A stretch of 64,000 nucleotides of DNA. Source: Actinopolymorpha singaporensis (GTDB taxonomy: Bacteria; Actinomycetota; Actinomycetes; Propionibacteriales; Actinopolymorphaceae). Shown one piece after another: positions 17,371 to 25,100 of this stretch. Made by a program: the position numbers and the translations under genes. Within the stretch, counting starts at the first letter, position 1, and every line of letters starts with the position of its first letter. Location: the NCBI RefSeq assembly GCF_900104745.1, contig NZ_LT629732.1, positions 4,079,981 through 4,143,980 of the forward strand, given 5' to 3'. The notes below the pieces were generated by a model. It saw nothing but the letters and a program-made list of their open reading frames with translations, did not search any database and was not told where the DNA came from.

Positions 17371-18363
17371 ATGGGGCGCTACCTGCTCCGCCGGTTCGCC
17401 TACATGATCCCGACGGTGTTCCTGATCTCGTTGGTGTCGTTCGCGATCATTCAGCTACCGCCCGGTGACTACCTGACCACCGTCGTGGCCAACCTGTCGC
17501 GCACCGGGCAGACCGTCGACCCGGCGCAGCTCGCGGCGTTGAAGCAGCGTTACGCACTCGACCAGCCGTTGGTCGCGCAGTACGCCAAGTGGATCAGCAA
17601 CATCGTCCTGCACGGGGACTTCGGACAGTCCTTCGAGCACGGCCGCTCGGTCGCCTCGCTCCTGGCCGAGCGGCTGCCGCTCACCCTCGCGCTCGGGATC
17701 GCGACCTTCCTCTTCACGTGGGCCGTAGCGCTCCCGGCAGGAATCTACTCGGCGGTGCGGAAGTACTCGGTGGGCGACTACCTCATGACAGCGATCGCCT
17801 TCGTGGGCATCGCCGTCCCGGGGTTTCTGTTGGCGCTCACCGTCGCGTACATCCAGTTCCGCTACTTCGACAAGAGCGTCGGCGGTCTGCTGTCCCCGGA
17901 CTACGTCGACGCTCGATGGAACCTCGGGAAGATTCTCGACCTGCTGGACCACCTGTGGCTGCCGATCGTCGTACTCTCACTCGGGGGTATCGGCGGCACG
18001 ATCCGCGTGCTCCGGGCCAACCTGCTGGACGAACTCCGCAAGCCCTACGTCGTCACCGGCAGGGCCCGCGGGCTGTCCGAACGCAAGCTGATCGCGAACT
18101 ATCCGGTCCGGGTGGCATTGAACCCCTTCATCGCCACGATCGGCTGGCTCATCCCCGCCCTCTTCGACGGCGAGGTGCTCGTGGCGACCGTACTGGGACT
18201 GCAGACGACCGGCCCGCTGCTGCTCGGCGCCCTGCAGAGCCAGGACATGTACCTCGCCGGAAGCATCATCTTCATCGCCTGCGTCCTCACCGTGATAGGA
18301 ACCCTGATCTCGGACATCCTTCTCGCACTCGTCGATCCACGAATCCGTGAGGGTCAGTACTAG
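17371..18363 (+). CDS. ABC transporter permease, DppB/OppB type
   Basis: This is a 330-residue inner-membrane permease starting 2 nt after the receptor gene. It has the classic DppB opening (YLLRRFAYMIPTVFLISLVSFAIIQLPPGDY), the LKQRYALDQPLVAQYAKWISN periplasmic segment, about six spans, and a coupling loop around YVVTGRARGLSERKLIANYPVRVALNP. It forms the membrane channel with the next gene. Family-5 systems of this kind carry peptides, nickel or oligosaccharides; the sugar-enzyme neighbourhood favours oligosaccharides. Confidence 0.92.
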   Translation: MGRYLLRRFAYMIPTVFLISLVSFAIIQLPPGDYLTTVVANLSRTGQTVDPAQLAALKQRYALDQPLVAQYAKWISNIVLHGDFGQSFEHGRSVASLLAERLPLTLALGIATFLFTWAVALPAGIYSAVRKYSVGDYLMTAIAFVGIAVPGFLLALTVAYIQFRYFDKSVGGLLSPDYVDARWNLGKILDLLDHLWLPIVVLSLGGIGGTIRVLRANLLDELRKPYVVTGRARGLSERKLIANYPVRVALNPFIATIGWLIPALFDGEVLVATVLGLQTTGPLLLGALQSQDMYLAGSIIFIACVLTVIGTLISDILLALVDPRIREGQY

Positions 18364-18380
18364 GAACAGGAGGGAGGGCC

Positions 18381-19505
18381 ATGACCGCCGTGACAGACGG
18401 GCCCCCGGCGACCGGACAGACGTCGAGTGAGATCTATGTCGCTTCTCAACGCAAGCTGATCTGGTGGCGCTTCCGGAAGAACCGGTTGGCTGTCGCCGGC
18501 GCGGTCGTTCTGGGCCTCGTCTACCTCCTGGCCGCCTTCTGTGAGTTCTGGGCGCCGGCCACACCGGACACCTATCGTGCGACCTACAGCTACGCGCCTC
18601 CGCAGCGGATCCACGTGTCGTTCCAGGGCGGCCTGCACTTCTTCGTCGACGACTACAGGTCACAGGTAAGCCGCAAGACGCTGCTGCGTGAGTTCACACC
18701 CGATCCCAACCAGCGGGTCGCCCTCCGCTTCTTCCCCCACGGAGAGAAGTACAAGCTGTGGGGCGTCTTTCCCACCACGGTTCACTTCTTCGGGCCCGTG
18801 CAGCCCGGGCGCCCGCTCTACCTCCTCGGCGCCGACGAGCAGGGACGTGACCTACTGACCAGGCTGATCTACGGGAGCCGGGTCTCGATGTCGGTCGGCC
18901 TGATCGGAGTGGGTCTCGGACTCGTGCTGGGCACCGCCCTCGGCGGAGTCTCCGGCTACTTCGGCGGGGTCACCGACACGTTGATCCAACGGATCATCGA
19001 GTTCATCATGTCGGTGCCGACCCTGCCCTTGTGGCTCGGCCTGGCGGCGGCCGTGCCACCAGGCTGGGGTCCGATCAAGACGTACTTCGCGATCACCCTG
19101 ATCCTCTCGCTGATCGGCTGGACCGGCCTGGCCCGGGTGATCCGCAGCCGCTTCCTGCAGATCAGGTCCGAGGACTACGTTCTCGCGGCGGAGTTGGACG
19201 GTGTGCGGCGGTCACGAATCATCGGCCGCCACATGCTGCCGGCGTTCACCAGCCACATCATCGCAACCCTCACCCTGTCCATCCCGGGCATGATCCTCGG
19301 CGAGACCGCGCTGTCGTTCCTCGGTCTGGGCCTGCAGCCACCCGTGGTCAGCTGGGGAGTTCTCCTGCAGGACGCACAGAACATCAGGGTTCTATCGACA
19401 GCACCGTGGTTGCTGTTGTCGGGGGCCGCCGTCGTGATCGCGGTCGTGGCGCTCAACTTCCTGGGCGACGGCCTACGCGACGCCGCCGACCCCTACGACA
19501 GCTGA
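18381..19505 (+). CDS. ABC transporter permease, DppC/OppC type
   Basis: This is the partner permease, 374 residues, with a good ribosome site (CAGGAGGGAGG) ahead of its ATG. The N-terminal span is followed by an unusually long periplasmic region of about 130 residues before the main membrane domain (YLLGADEQGRDLLTRLIYGSRVSMSVGLIGVGLGLVLG). The coupling loop DYVLAAELDGVRRSRIIGRHMLP is intact, and the C-terminal FLGDGLRDAADPYDS matches the family end. Long inserts of this type are seen in oligosaccharide-type family-5 permeases. Confidence 0.92.
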   Translation: MTAVTDGPPATGQTSSEIYVASQRKLIWWRFRKNRLAVAGAVVLGLVYLLAAFCEFWAPATPDTYRATYSYAPPQRIHVSFQGGLHFFVDDYRSQVSRKTLLREFTPDPNQRVALRFFPHGEKYKLWGVFPTTVHFFGPVQPGRPLYLLGADEQGRDLLTRLIYGSRVSMSVGLIGVGLGLVLGTALGGVSGYFGGVTDTLIQRIIEFIMSVPTLPLWLGLAAAVPPGWGPIKTYFAITLILSLIGWTGLARVIRSRFLQIRSEDYVLAAELDGVRRSRIIGRHMLPAFTSHIIATLTLSIPGMILGETALSFLGLGLQPPVVSWGVLLQDAQNIRVLSTAPWLLLSGAAVVIAVVALNFLGDGLRDAADPYDS

Positions 19506-19514
19506 GGAGGGTGA

Positions 19515-20648
19515 ATGCCAGGCGAAGTTCCGCCGCTGCTGAGTGTTCGAGGCCTGCGAACCGGCTTCGACCTCGACGAGGGACATGTACGCGCGGTCGA
19601 CGGCGTCGACCTCACGGTGCGAAGCGGCCACACGTTGTGCGTCGTGGGTGAGTCGGGCTGCGGGAAGAGCATCACCGCCAGGTCGATCCTCCAGCTGGTG
19701 GAACGTCCAGGCCGAATCATCGAGGGTCAGGTGCTCTACCGACTCGGTCAGGACCACCGTCTCCTGAAGGCTCCGCACCCTTCTCGACAGGATCGCGCCG
19801 CGGTGCGTGCCGCCACCGACGGCATGCTCGACCTGACGCGCCTCGATCCGAAGGGAACCGCGATCCGGGCTGTCCGTGGCAGCGAGATCGCGATGATCTT
19901 CCAGGAGCCGATGGTCTCGCTGAGTCCTGTCCACACGATCGGGCACCAGATCGCGGAAAACATCCGCACCCACGAGGAGGTGACCAAGAAGGAAGCGCGG
20001 GAGCGGACCATCGACGAACTCCGAAGAGTCGGCATCCCGCGACCGGAGCGTAGGTTCGACTCCTACACCTTCCAGCTCTCCGGTGGTATGCGACAGCGCG
20101 CGATGATCGCGATGGCACTGGCGTGTCGACCGAAGCTACTCATCGCCGACGAACCCACCACAGCCCTCGACGTCACCACCCAGGCTCAGATCCTCGAACT
20201 CATTCAGGAACTACAGGAGCAGTTCGACATGGCGGTGATGCTGATCACGCACGATCTGGGAGTGGTGGCCGAGGTTGCCGACGAGGTGGCCGTCATGTAC
20301 CTCGGCCTCGTCGTCGAGCAGTGCGGTGTCGACGACCTCTTCCACGATCCGCGGCATCCGTACACGAAGGCGCTTCTGGACTCGATCCCGACGGTGGGCC
20401 CCAGGGCCAAACGCAGACTCACGGCGATTCGCGGCATGGTCCCGCATCCGTACGACCGGCCGGTGGGGTGCCCTTTCCACACTCGCTGCGTTTCCGCGAT
20501 GCCGGGTGTGTGCGATGCCGTCGTACCGCCCACGCAGGCGGTCACCGGACCCGACGGGACCGTGGACCGCGCGGTCCGATGCCTGCTGTACGACTCCGCC
20601 GAGTCGGTGCGGAGAGGGCCGATCACGGCGGGGGAGGCAGGGCGATGA
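19515..20648 (+). CDS. ABC transporter ATPase, DppD/OppD type
   Basis: This is a 377-residue nucleotide-binding subunit. Walker A GESGCGKS, signature [16 protein letters not shown], Walker [17 protein letters not shown] and the H-loop ITHDLG are all present. It carries the C-terminal oligopeptide/dipeptide extension with the family Cys cluster ([18 protein letters not shown]). An insert of about 25 residues with [21 protein letters not shown] lies between Walker A and the Q-loop. The ATG follows the permease by 9 nt, and the stop overlaps the next ATG as ATGA. Confidence 0.93.
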   Translation: MPGEVPPLLSVRGLRTGFDLDEGHVRAVDGVDLTVRSGHTLCVVGESGCGKSITARSILQLVERPGRIIEGQVLYRLGQDHRLLKAPHPSRQDRAAVRAATDGMLDLTRLDPKGTAIRAVRGSEIAMIFQEPMVSLSPVHTIGHQIAENIRTHEEVTKKEARERTIDELRRVGIPRPERRFDSYTFQLSGGMRQRAMIAMALACRPKLLIADEPTTALDVTTQAQILELIQELQEQFDMAVMLITHDLGVVAEVADEVAVMYLGLVVEQCGVDDLFHDPRHPYTKALLDSIPTVGPRAKRRLTAIRGMVPHPYDRPVGCPFHTRCVSAMPGVCDAVVPPTQAVTGPDGTVDRAVRCLLYDSAESVRRGPITAGEAGR

Positions 20649-21727
20649 CCGCGCTGGAAGAGCACTCGAACAAGGGGCGGGGGGCCGGCTCGGGCGGGCC
20701 CGACACGGACGACGAGGCTCTGCTCGCGGTCAGGAACCTCTCGATGAGCTTCCACGTGTCGCGTGGCTTCCTCGGTATGGGTGGTGGGATGACCGTCAAC
20801 GCGGTCACCGAGGTCGACCTCACGATCCGGCGGGGGGAGACGCTGGGCCTGGTGGGGGAGTCAGGCTGCGGCAAGACGACGCTGGGGCGCTGCGTCCTGC
20901 GAGCCTACAGGCCGACATCGGGCAGCCTGGCGTACCGACGCGAGGACGGGAACGTGGTCGACCTTGCCCGGCTGAACCGAAGCGAACTCCATCCCTACCG
21001 TCGGCAGATCCGCACCATCTTCCAGGATCCGAACTCCTCGCTCAACCCGCGGATGACGGTGCTCCAGATCGTCGGGGAGCCGTTGTTGGCCCATGGTCTG
21101 GCCAGGGGAGACGACCTCAGGGACCGGGTGGCGGAGACACTGCGGCTCGTGGGCCTGCGCCCGGAGTTCATGCGTCGGTATCCGCACGCGTTCTCAGGCG
21201 GCGAGCGTCAGCGCATCGGCATCGCGCGGGCGCTCATAACCCAGCCACGTCTGGTGGTCGCCGACGAGGCGGTCTCGGCCCTCGACGTGTCGGTTCGCAG
21301 CCAGATCCTCAATCTGCTCGAGGACCTGCAGGAGCAGTTCGGACTCACGTACATCTTCGTTTCACACGACCTGTCGGTGATCCAGCACCTGTGCGACCGC
21401 GTGGCGGTCATGTATCTCGGCCGCATCGTCGAGGAAGCTGTCACCGACGACCTGTTCTCCCGTCCACGTCACCCCTACACCGAGACGCTGTTGCGCGCCC
21501 TTCCACTGCCGGATCCGCGGCTTCGCGGCACCAAGAAGCGCATCCCGCTCCGAGGTGAGGTACCGGACCCCGCGCAACCACCTTCGGGATGCACCTTCCA
21601 CCCGCGCTGCCCGTACGCCGCGGACAGGTGCGATTCCGCGGAGCCGGAACTCGCGCCACTACGTGGCGACCGCGCGTCGCGTTGCCACTACTCCGACACC
21701 CTGCAACTCATGGGCGTCACCGCCTAG
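20645..21727 (+). CDS. ABC transporter ATPase, DppF/OppF type
   Basis: This is the second ATPase, 360 residues, completing the importer. Motifs are Walker [11 protein letters not shown]-loop [15 protein letters not shown], signature [15 protein letters not shown], Walker [17 protein letters not shown] and switch SHDLS. Walker B reads DEAVS in place of the common DEPTS/DEPVS, which is tolerated in several OppF proteins. The C-terminal extension has the cysteine pattern [15 protein letters not shown]. The start overlaps the preceding stop by ATGA. Fifty-six bp separate it from the IclR gene. Confidence 0.93.
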   Translation: MTALEEHSNKGRGAGSGGPDTDDEALLAVRNLSMSFHVSRGFLGMGGGMTVNAVTEVDLTIRRGETLGLVGESGCGKTTLGRCVLRAYRPTSGSLAYRREDGNVVDLARLNRSELHPYRRQIRTIFQDPNSSLNPRMTVLQIVGEPLLAHGLARGDDLRDRVAETLRLVGLRPEFMRRYPHAFSGGERQRIGIARALITQPRLVVADEAVSALDVSVRSQILNLLEDLQEQFGLTYIFVSHDLSVIQHLCDRVAVMYLGRIVEEAVTDDLFSRPRHPYTETLLRALPLPDPRLRGTKKRIPLRGEVPDPAQPPSGCTFHPRCPYAADRCDSAEPELAPLRGDRASRCHYSDTLQLMGVTA

Positions 21728-21745
21728 GCGACGGCCGCCACTACC

Positions 21746-21765
21746 ATTTCCGAGATACTGAAAAT
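21746..21765. promoter_or_regulatory. Imperfect palindrome before the IclR gene
   Basis: ATTTCCGAGATACTGAAAAT is an imperfect palindrome 18 bp before the regulator's GTG. Its reverse strand reads ATTTTCAGTATCTCGGAAAT and shares TATCTCG with the repeats at 15239-15273. It may be an autoregulatory site of the IclR protein. Confidence 0.35.
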
Positions 21766-21783
21766 AGCAACGAGGAGGGCCGC

Positions 21784-22590
21784 GTGGGCGCGGAACCAAA
21801 CCCCCGGGCGGCGTCCCCGTCGACGGATCGTGCGCTGCGGGTCCTGGAGACCCTGGTTCAGGCCGAGGGCTCACTGACCTTGACGATGCTCGCGCAGGAA
21901 GCCGGCGTACCGCTCGCAACCTGCGCCTCGATCGTGCAGACCTTCGAGGAGCGAGGCTACGCCAACCGGCAGGTCGTCGGCCGGAGCCACTTCTGGCAAC
22001 CGACGCTCAGGCTGTACGCGATGGCAACTCGCCTCGTCCGCAAGATCGACCCGACCAACGTCTCCCGCCAGCACCTTCGCTCACTGAGCGACAAGGTCGG
22101 CATGCCGGCCCACCTGGGTGCGCTGGACGGTGCGACGATCGTCTACGTCGCGAAGGCCGCGACACCGGGTTTCGTCCAGTTCGACACCTTTGTCGGGAAG
22201 GTCGCACCCTTCAACCTGACGGCCCTGGGCCGAGCGATCACCGCCTACCTGCCGGAGTCGGAGCTTGTGTCACTGCTTGACCACCTGGCTCCCGGCGCCG
22301 GTCCTCGAGCGCGGCGCCCGAGCGTTCGGGCTTTCCGGCGGGAGCTGGCCGAGACGCGCGAGCGCGGTTACGCCTTCGAGGACGAGGAGGAACAAGCCGA
22401 GATCAGCTGCGTGGCTGCCCCGGTGTTCGACGCCGGCGACCGGGTGGCGTACGCCGTCGGCGTCACCGGCTTCTCGAGCGAGTTCTCCGGTGCCAAGCTG
22501 CATACGGTCGCGGCCGCCGTCCGGCAGACGGCGAGTGCGATCTCCTCCGAACTCGGCTCCCTGGTTCCGCCACAGCGGACCCTCCGCTGA
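21784..22590 (+). CDS. IclR family transcriptional regulator
   Basis: This is a 268-residue regulator: an N-terminal winged helix (RALRVLETLVQAEGSLTLTMLAQEAGVPLATCASIVQTFEERGYANR) and a C-terminal IclR effector domain (HLGALDGATIVYVAKAATPG, VGKVAPFNLTALGRAITAYLP, EEEQAEISCVAAPVFDAGDRVAYAVGVTG). The GTG start has AACGAGGAGGG upstream. Position at the end of the importer operon and shared promoter elements suggest it controls the importer and the divergent TIM-barrel operon in response to a small acid or sugar derivative. Confidence 0.9.
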   Translation: MGAEPNPRAASPSTDRALRVLETLVQAEGSLTLTMLAQEAGVPLATCASIVQTFEERGYANRQVVGRSHFWQPTLRLYAMATRLVRKIDPTNVSRQHLRSLSDKVGMPAHLGALDGATIVYVAKAATPGFVQFDTFVGKVAPFNLTALGRAITAYLPESELVSLLDHLAPGAGPRARRPSVRAFRRELAETRERGYAFEDEEEQAEISCVAAPVFDAGDRVAYAVGVTGFSSEFSGAKLHTVAAAVRQTASAISSELGSLVPPQRTLR

Positions 22591-22677
22591 TCCGCAGCGA
22601 GGGCGAGGCCCGCCGGCACGGTCCACGCCACATGCTTTCGCCGCGGCGGGACACGACTTCTCCGTGGGCTCGATGTG

Positions 22678-22693
22678 TACGCAGATCTGCGTA
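22678..22693. promoter_or_regulatory. 16-bp perfect palindrome TACGCAGA/TCTGCGTA
   Basis: The palindrome is centred between 22685 and 22686, 91 bp upstream of the sensor-kinase start. The identical 16-bp core recurs at 24840-24855, ahead of the MMPL exporter. Its presence at both promoters makes it the likely binding site of the response regulator encoded between them, with autoregulation at this copy. Confidence 0.6.
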
Positions 22694-22783
22694 GCCAACG
22701 GGTGCCTGACCGCGCTTGTTGTCGTAGCCGGCTGCGCGGCTGGTAGGAGCTACGGGACGGTGCGGGAGCCCTAGGATCTCGGT

Positions 22784-24040
22784 ATGCAACGCCGAGTCGA
22801 GTCGTTCCGTGTGCCGGTCCTGGTACAAGACGCCTTGCTTGCCCTTTTCGTCACGGTCATGCAGGTTCAGGGCACGGTCGCCGTCGGTGCGGACAAGGTC
22901 TCGGCCCGGCCGCTCACCGATCTGGGCTACCTCGGATACGTGCTGTTGGTCGTGAGTGGTGTGGTGATCGCGTTCCGGCGACGGTGGCCGCTGGCGGTCT
23001 TCGTCACGGCTGCGTTGGCCAGCCTGGTCTACTACGGCTTCGACTTCCCGGATGCCCCTGGCTGGCTAGGCCTGTTCGTCGCCTTGTACACCCTCACCGC
23101 CTACGGAGACGGGCGCCGGTCGCTGCTGATCGCCGGCGGGGTCATCGCCGTGCTGGCCACGAGTTGGCTGGTCGCCGCGGCCGACATCGAACCCCGGGCC
23201 GCGATCGGCTGGGTGTTCTTCCGGATCGGAGCGTCGGTGATGAGCGCGGCTCTGGGTGAGTCGGTCCGATCCCGGCGGTTCATCGCGGCCGAGGCCCAGG
23301 CCCGGGCTGAGCGGGCTGAGCAGACTCGGGAGGAGGAAGCACGCGCCCGGGTCGACGCCGAGCGGCTGCGGATCGCGCGCGAGGTGCACGACACGGTCGC
23401 TCACGCCATCGCGATCATCAACATCCAGGCCGGCGTCACCGCACACGTGCTCGACAAGCGGCCGGAACGCGCGCGGGAGACGCTGGTGGCCATTGCGCAG
23501 ACCAGCTCCGAGGCGCTGCGGGAAATGCGGGCCATCCTTGGGGTGCTCCGGGACGCCAACGACGGGCGAGTGCCGCACCCGGGCCTGGGGCAGATCAACG
23601 AGCTCACCGCGAAGGCGCGTGAGGCCGGGCTGGACATAAAGCTCGAGGCGACCTCGCCAACCCCGCCACTGCCGAGCGCGGTCGGCAGTGCCGCTTACCG
23701 GATCCTGCAGGAATCGATCACCAACGTGATCCGCCACGTCGGCCCGACCAGGGTGACTGTTGCGCTGAACTACGGCATCGACGCCCTGGAACTCCGCGTG
23801 ATCAACGAGGCGTGTCGTCACGCCCCAGCCCATCAGTCCGCCGGCTCGCACCCGACAGCCCAGCTCCCGACCGACGATCGTGCCGGTGGCTCGGCCGAAG
23901 CACCGGGCCGTGGCATCCTCGGGATGCGCGAACGCTGCCAGTTGCTCGGCGGAGAGCTGGTCGCAGGGCGACGTCCGGACGGCGGGTTCGAGGTGCAGGC
24001 ACGACTGCCCCTGGCACCAAGCGGAACCTCCCACCTGTGA
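22784..24040 (+). CDS. Sensor histidine kinase, HisKA_3 (NarL/DesK-type)
   Basis: This is a 418-residue membrane sensor kinase. It has four or five N-terminal membrane spans with little extracytoplasmic sequence, then a coiled segment rich in Glu, Ala and Arg (EAQARAERAEQTREEEARARVDAERLR). The HisKA_3 phospho-acceptor is His202 (AREVHDTVAHAIAIINIQAG). The HATPase domain has ILQESITNVIRHV and GRGILGMRERCQLLGGELV, with a Pro/Ser/His-rich insertion of about 40 residues before the G-box. A sensor buried in the membrane often detects envelope stress or lipophilic compounds, which fits the MMPL exporter downstream. The stop overlaps the regulator's GTG. Confidence 0.92.
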   Translation: MQRRVESFRVPVLVQDALLALFVTVMQVQGTVAVGADKVSARPLTDLGYLGYVLLVVSGVVIAFRRRWPLAVFVTAALASLVYYGFDFPDAPGWLGLFVALYTLTAYGDGRRSLLIAGGVIAVLATSWLVAAADIEPRAAIGWVFFRIGASVMSAALGESVRSRRFIAAEAQARAERAEQTREEEARARVDAERLRIAREVHDTVAHAIAIINIQAGVTAHVLDKRPERARETLVAIAQTSSEALREMRAILGVLRDANDGRVPHPGLGQINELTAKAREAGLDIKLEATSPTPPLPSAVGSAAYRILQESITNVIRHVGPTRVTVALNYGIDALELRVINEACRHAPAHQSAGSHPTAQLPTDDRAGGSAEAPGRGILGMRERCQLLGGELVAGRRPDGGFEVQARLPLAPSGTSHL

Positions 24041-24729
24041 ACGCGGCAACCGCACCGCAAGGCAGGCCGATCAAGGTTCTCCTTGCCGACGACGAGCTGC
24101 TCGTGCGATCCGGTTTCAAGGTCCTTCTCGACCTCGAAGACGACATCACGGTGATAGCCGAAGCCACCAACGGCGCCGAAGCGGTCGAGCAGGCCCGCGC
24201 CACCCGACCCGACGTTGTGCTCATGGACATCCGCATGCCCAAGCTGGACGGAATCCAGGCCACAGAGCAGATCGGCAGGACACCCGGACTCCAACACGTC
24301 CACGTCCTGATCCTCACGACCTACGACACCGACGCGTACGTCTTCGAAGCACTGCAGGCCGGGGCCAGCGGCTTCCTGCTCAAGGACGCCGGACCGGCCG
24401 AACTCCTGCACGCCATCCGGGTCATCGCCGCCGGGGACGCACTGCTCGCACCACGGATCACCCGGCGCCTCATCGCCCAGTTCACCGCGCAACGAACAGC
24501 CACCCAGGCCGGACAGGACCGGCTCGCTACGCTGACCCAGCGCGAACGCGAGGTGCTCGCCCTGGTCGGACAGGGCCTGAGCAACGATGAGATCGGTGCC
24601 GAACTCTTCCTCAGCCCCGCCACCGCCCGCACCCACGTCAGCCACGCCATGGTCAAACTAGGTGCTCGCGACCGTGCTCAACTCGTCGTCATCGCCTACC
24701 AGACCGGACTCGTCAGCCCGTCGACCTAG
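24037..24729 (+). CDS. Response regulator, NarL/LuxR family
   Basis: This is a 230-residue two-domain regulator paired with the kinase. The receiver has the acidic pair (LLADDE), phospho-acceptor Asp64 (VVLMDIRMPKLDG) and the conserved lysine (GFLLKDAG). The LuxR helix-turn-helix is LTQREREVLALVGQGLSNDEIGAELFLSPATARTHVSHAMVKLGARDRAQLV. The GTG start is chosen for its GTGA overlap and because the receiver begins there; a longer frame enters the kinase gene. The most likely target is the 16-bp palindrome present upstream of both the kinase and the MMPL gene. Confidence 0.93.
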   Translation: MNAATAPQGRPIKVLLADDELLVRSGFKVLLDLEDDITVIAEATNGAEAVEQARATRPDVVLMDIRMPKLDGIQATEQIGRTPGLQHVHVLILTTYDTDAYVFEALQAGASGFLLKDAGPAELLHAIRVIAAGDALLAPRITRRLIAQFTAQRTATQAGQDRLATLTQREREVLALVGQGLSNDEIGAELFLSPATARTHVSHAMVKLGARDRAQLVVIAYQTGLVSPST

Positions 24730-24770
24730 GGCTTGCTTCCTGGCCGAAACCCTGCCGGAATCGACGGCCA

Positions 24771-24787
24771 GGACTCCTGTGGAGTCC
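24771..24787. terminator. Hairpin after the two-component operon
   Basis: GGACTCC at 24771-24777 and GGAGTCC at 24781-24787 pair perfectly across a TGT loop, 42 nt after the response-regulator stop. No T-tract follows, as is common in high-GC genomes. Confidence 0.45.
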
Positions 24788-24835
24788 CAGCACCCACCAG
24801 TCGCGCTACGACGACGGGCCTCCTCAGACACCGCT

Positions 24836-24859
24836 CGCCTACGCAGATCTGCGTAGGCG
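24836..24859. promoter_or_regulatory. 24-bp perfect palindrome upstream of the MMPL exporter
   Basis: The half-site CGCCTACGCAGA is followed directly by its exact reverse complement, centred between 24847 and 24848. The central 16 bp equal the palindrome at 22678-22693. The site is about 240 bp before the exporter start. It is the strongest candidate operator in the window for the adjacent LuxR-type response regulator. Confidence 0.65.
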
Positions 24860-25100
24860 CAGCCATCCGTCGTCGGAGGCGGTACCGACCCGACGGCGCA
24901 ACGATCGAGTGCATGAGGCTGCGTGCGGACGTTCCCTGCCCGCGTGACGGAGGTGACCCGCCGAGCGGGTCAGCGGGTGGGCAGATCCGCGCTGACGACA
25001 ACTGTGCTGGATGTTTCACGACCTCCTTCGTCTCTCGCTTCACAGAAGCCAACGGCACAAGGAGATCGGGCGCAACGGTCAAGGACTTGAGGAGAAACTG

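Noticed and set aside
20864-20880. Frameshift between the two transporter ATPase genes
   Set aside because: The ATGA overlap and complete motifs in both proteins show two separate intact genes.
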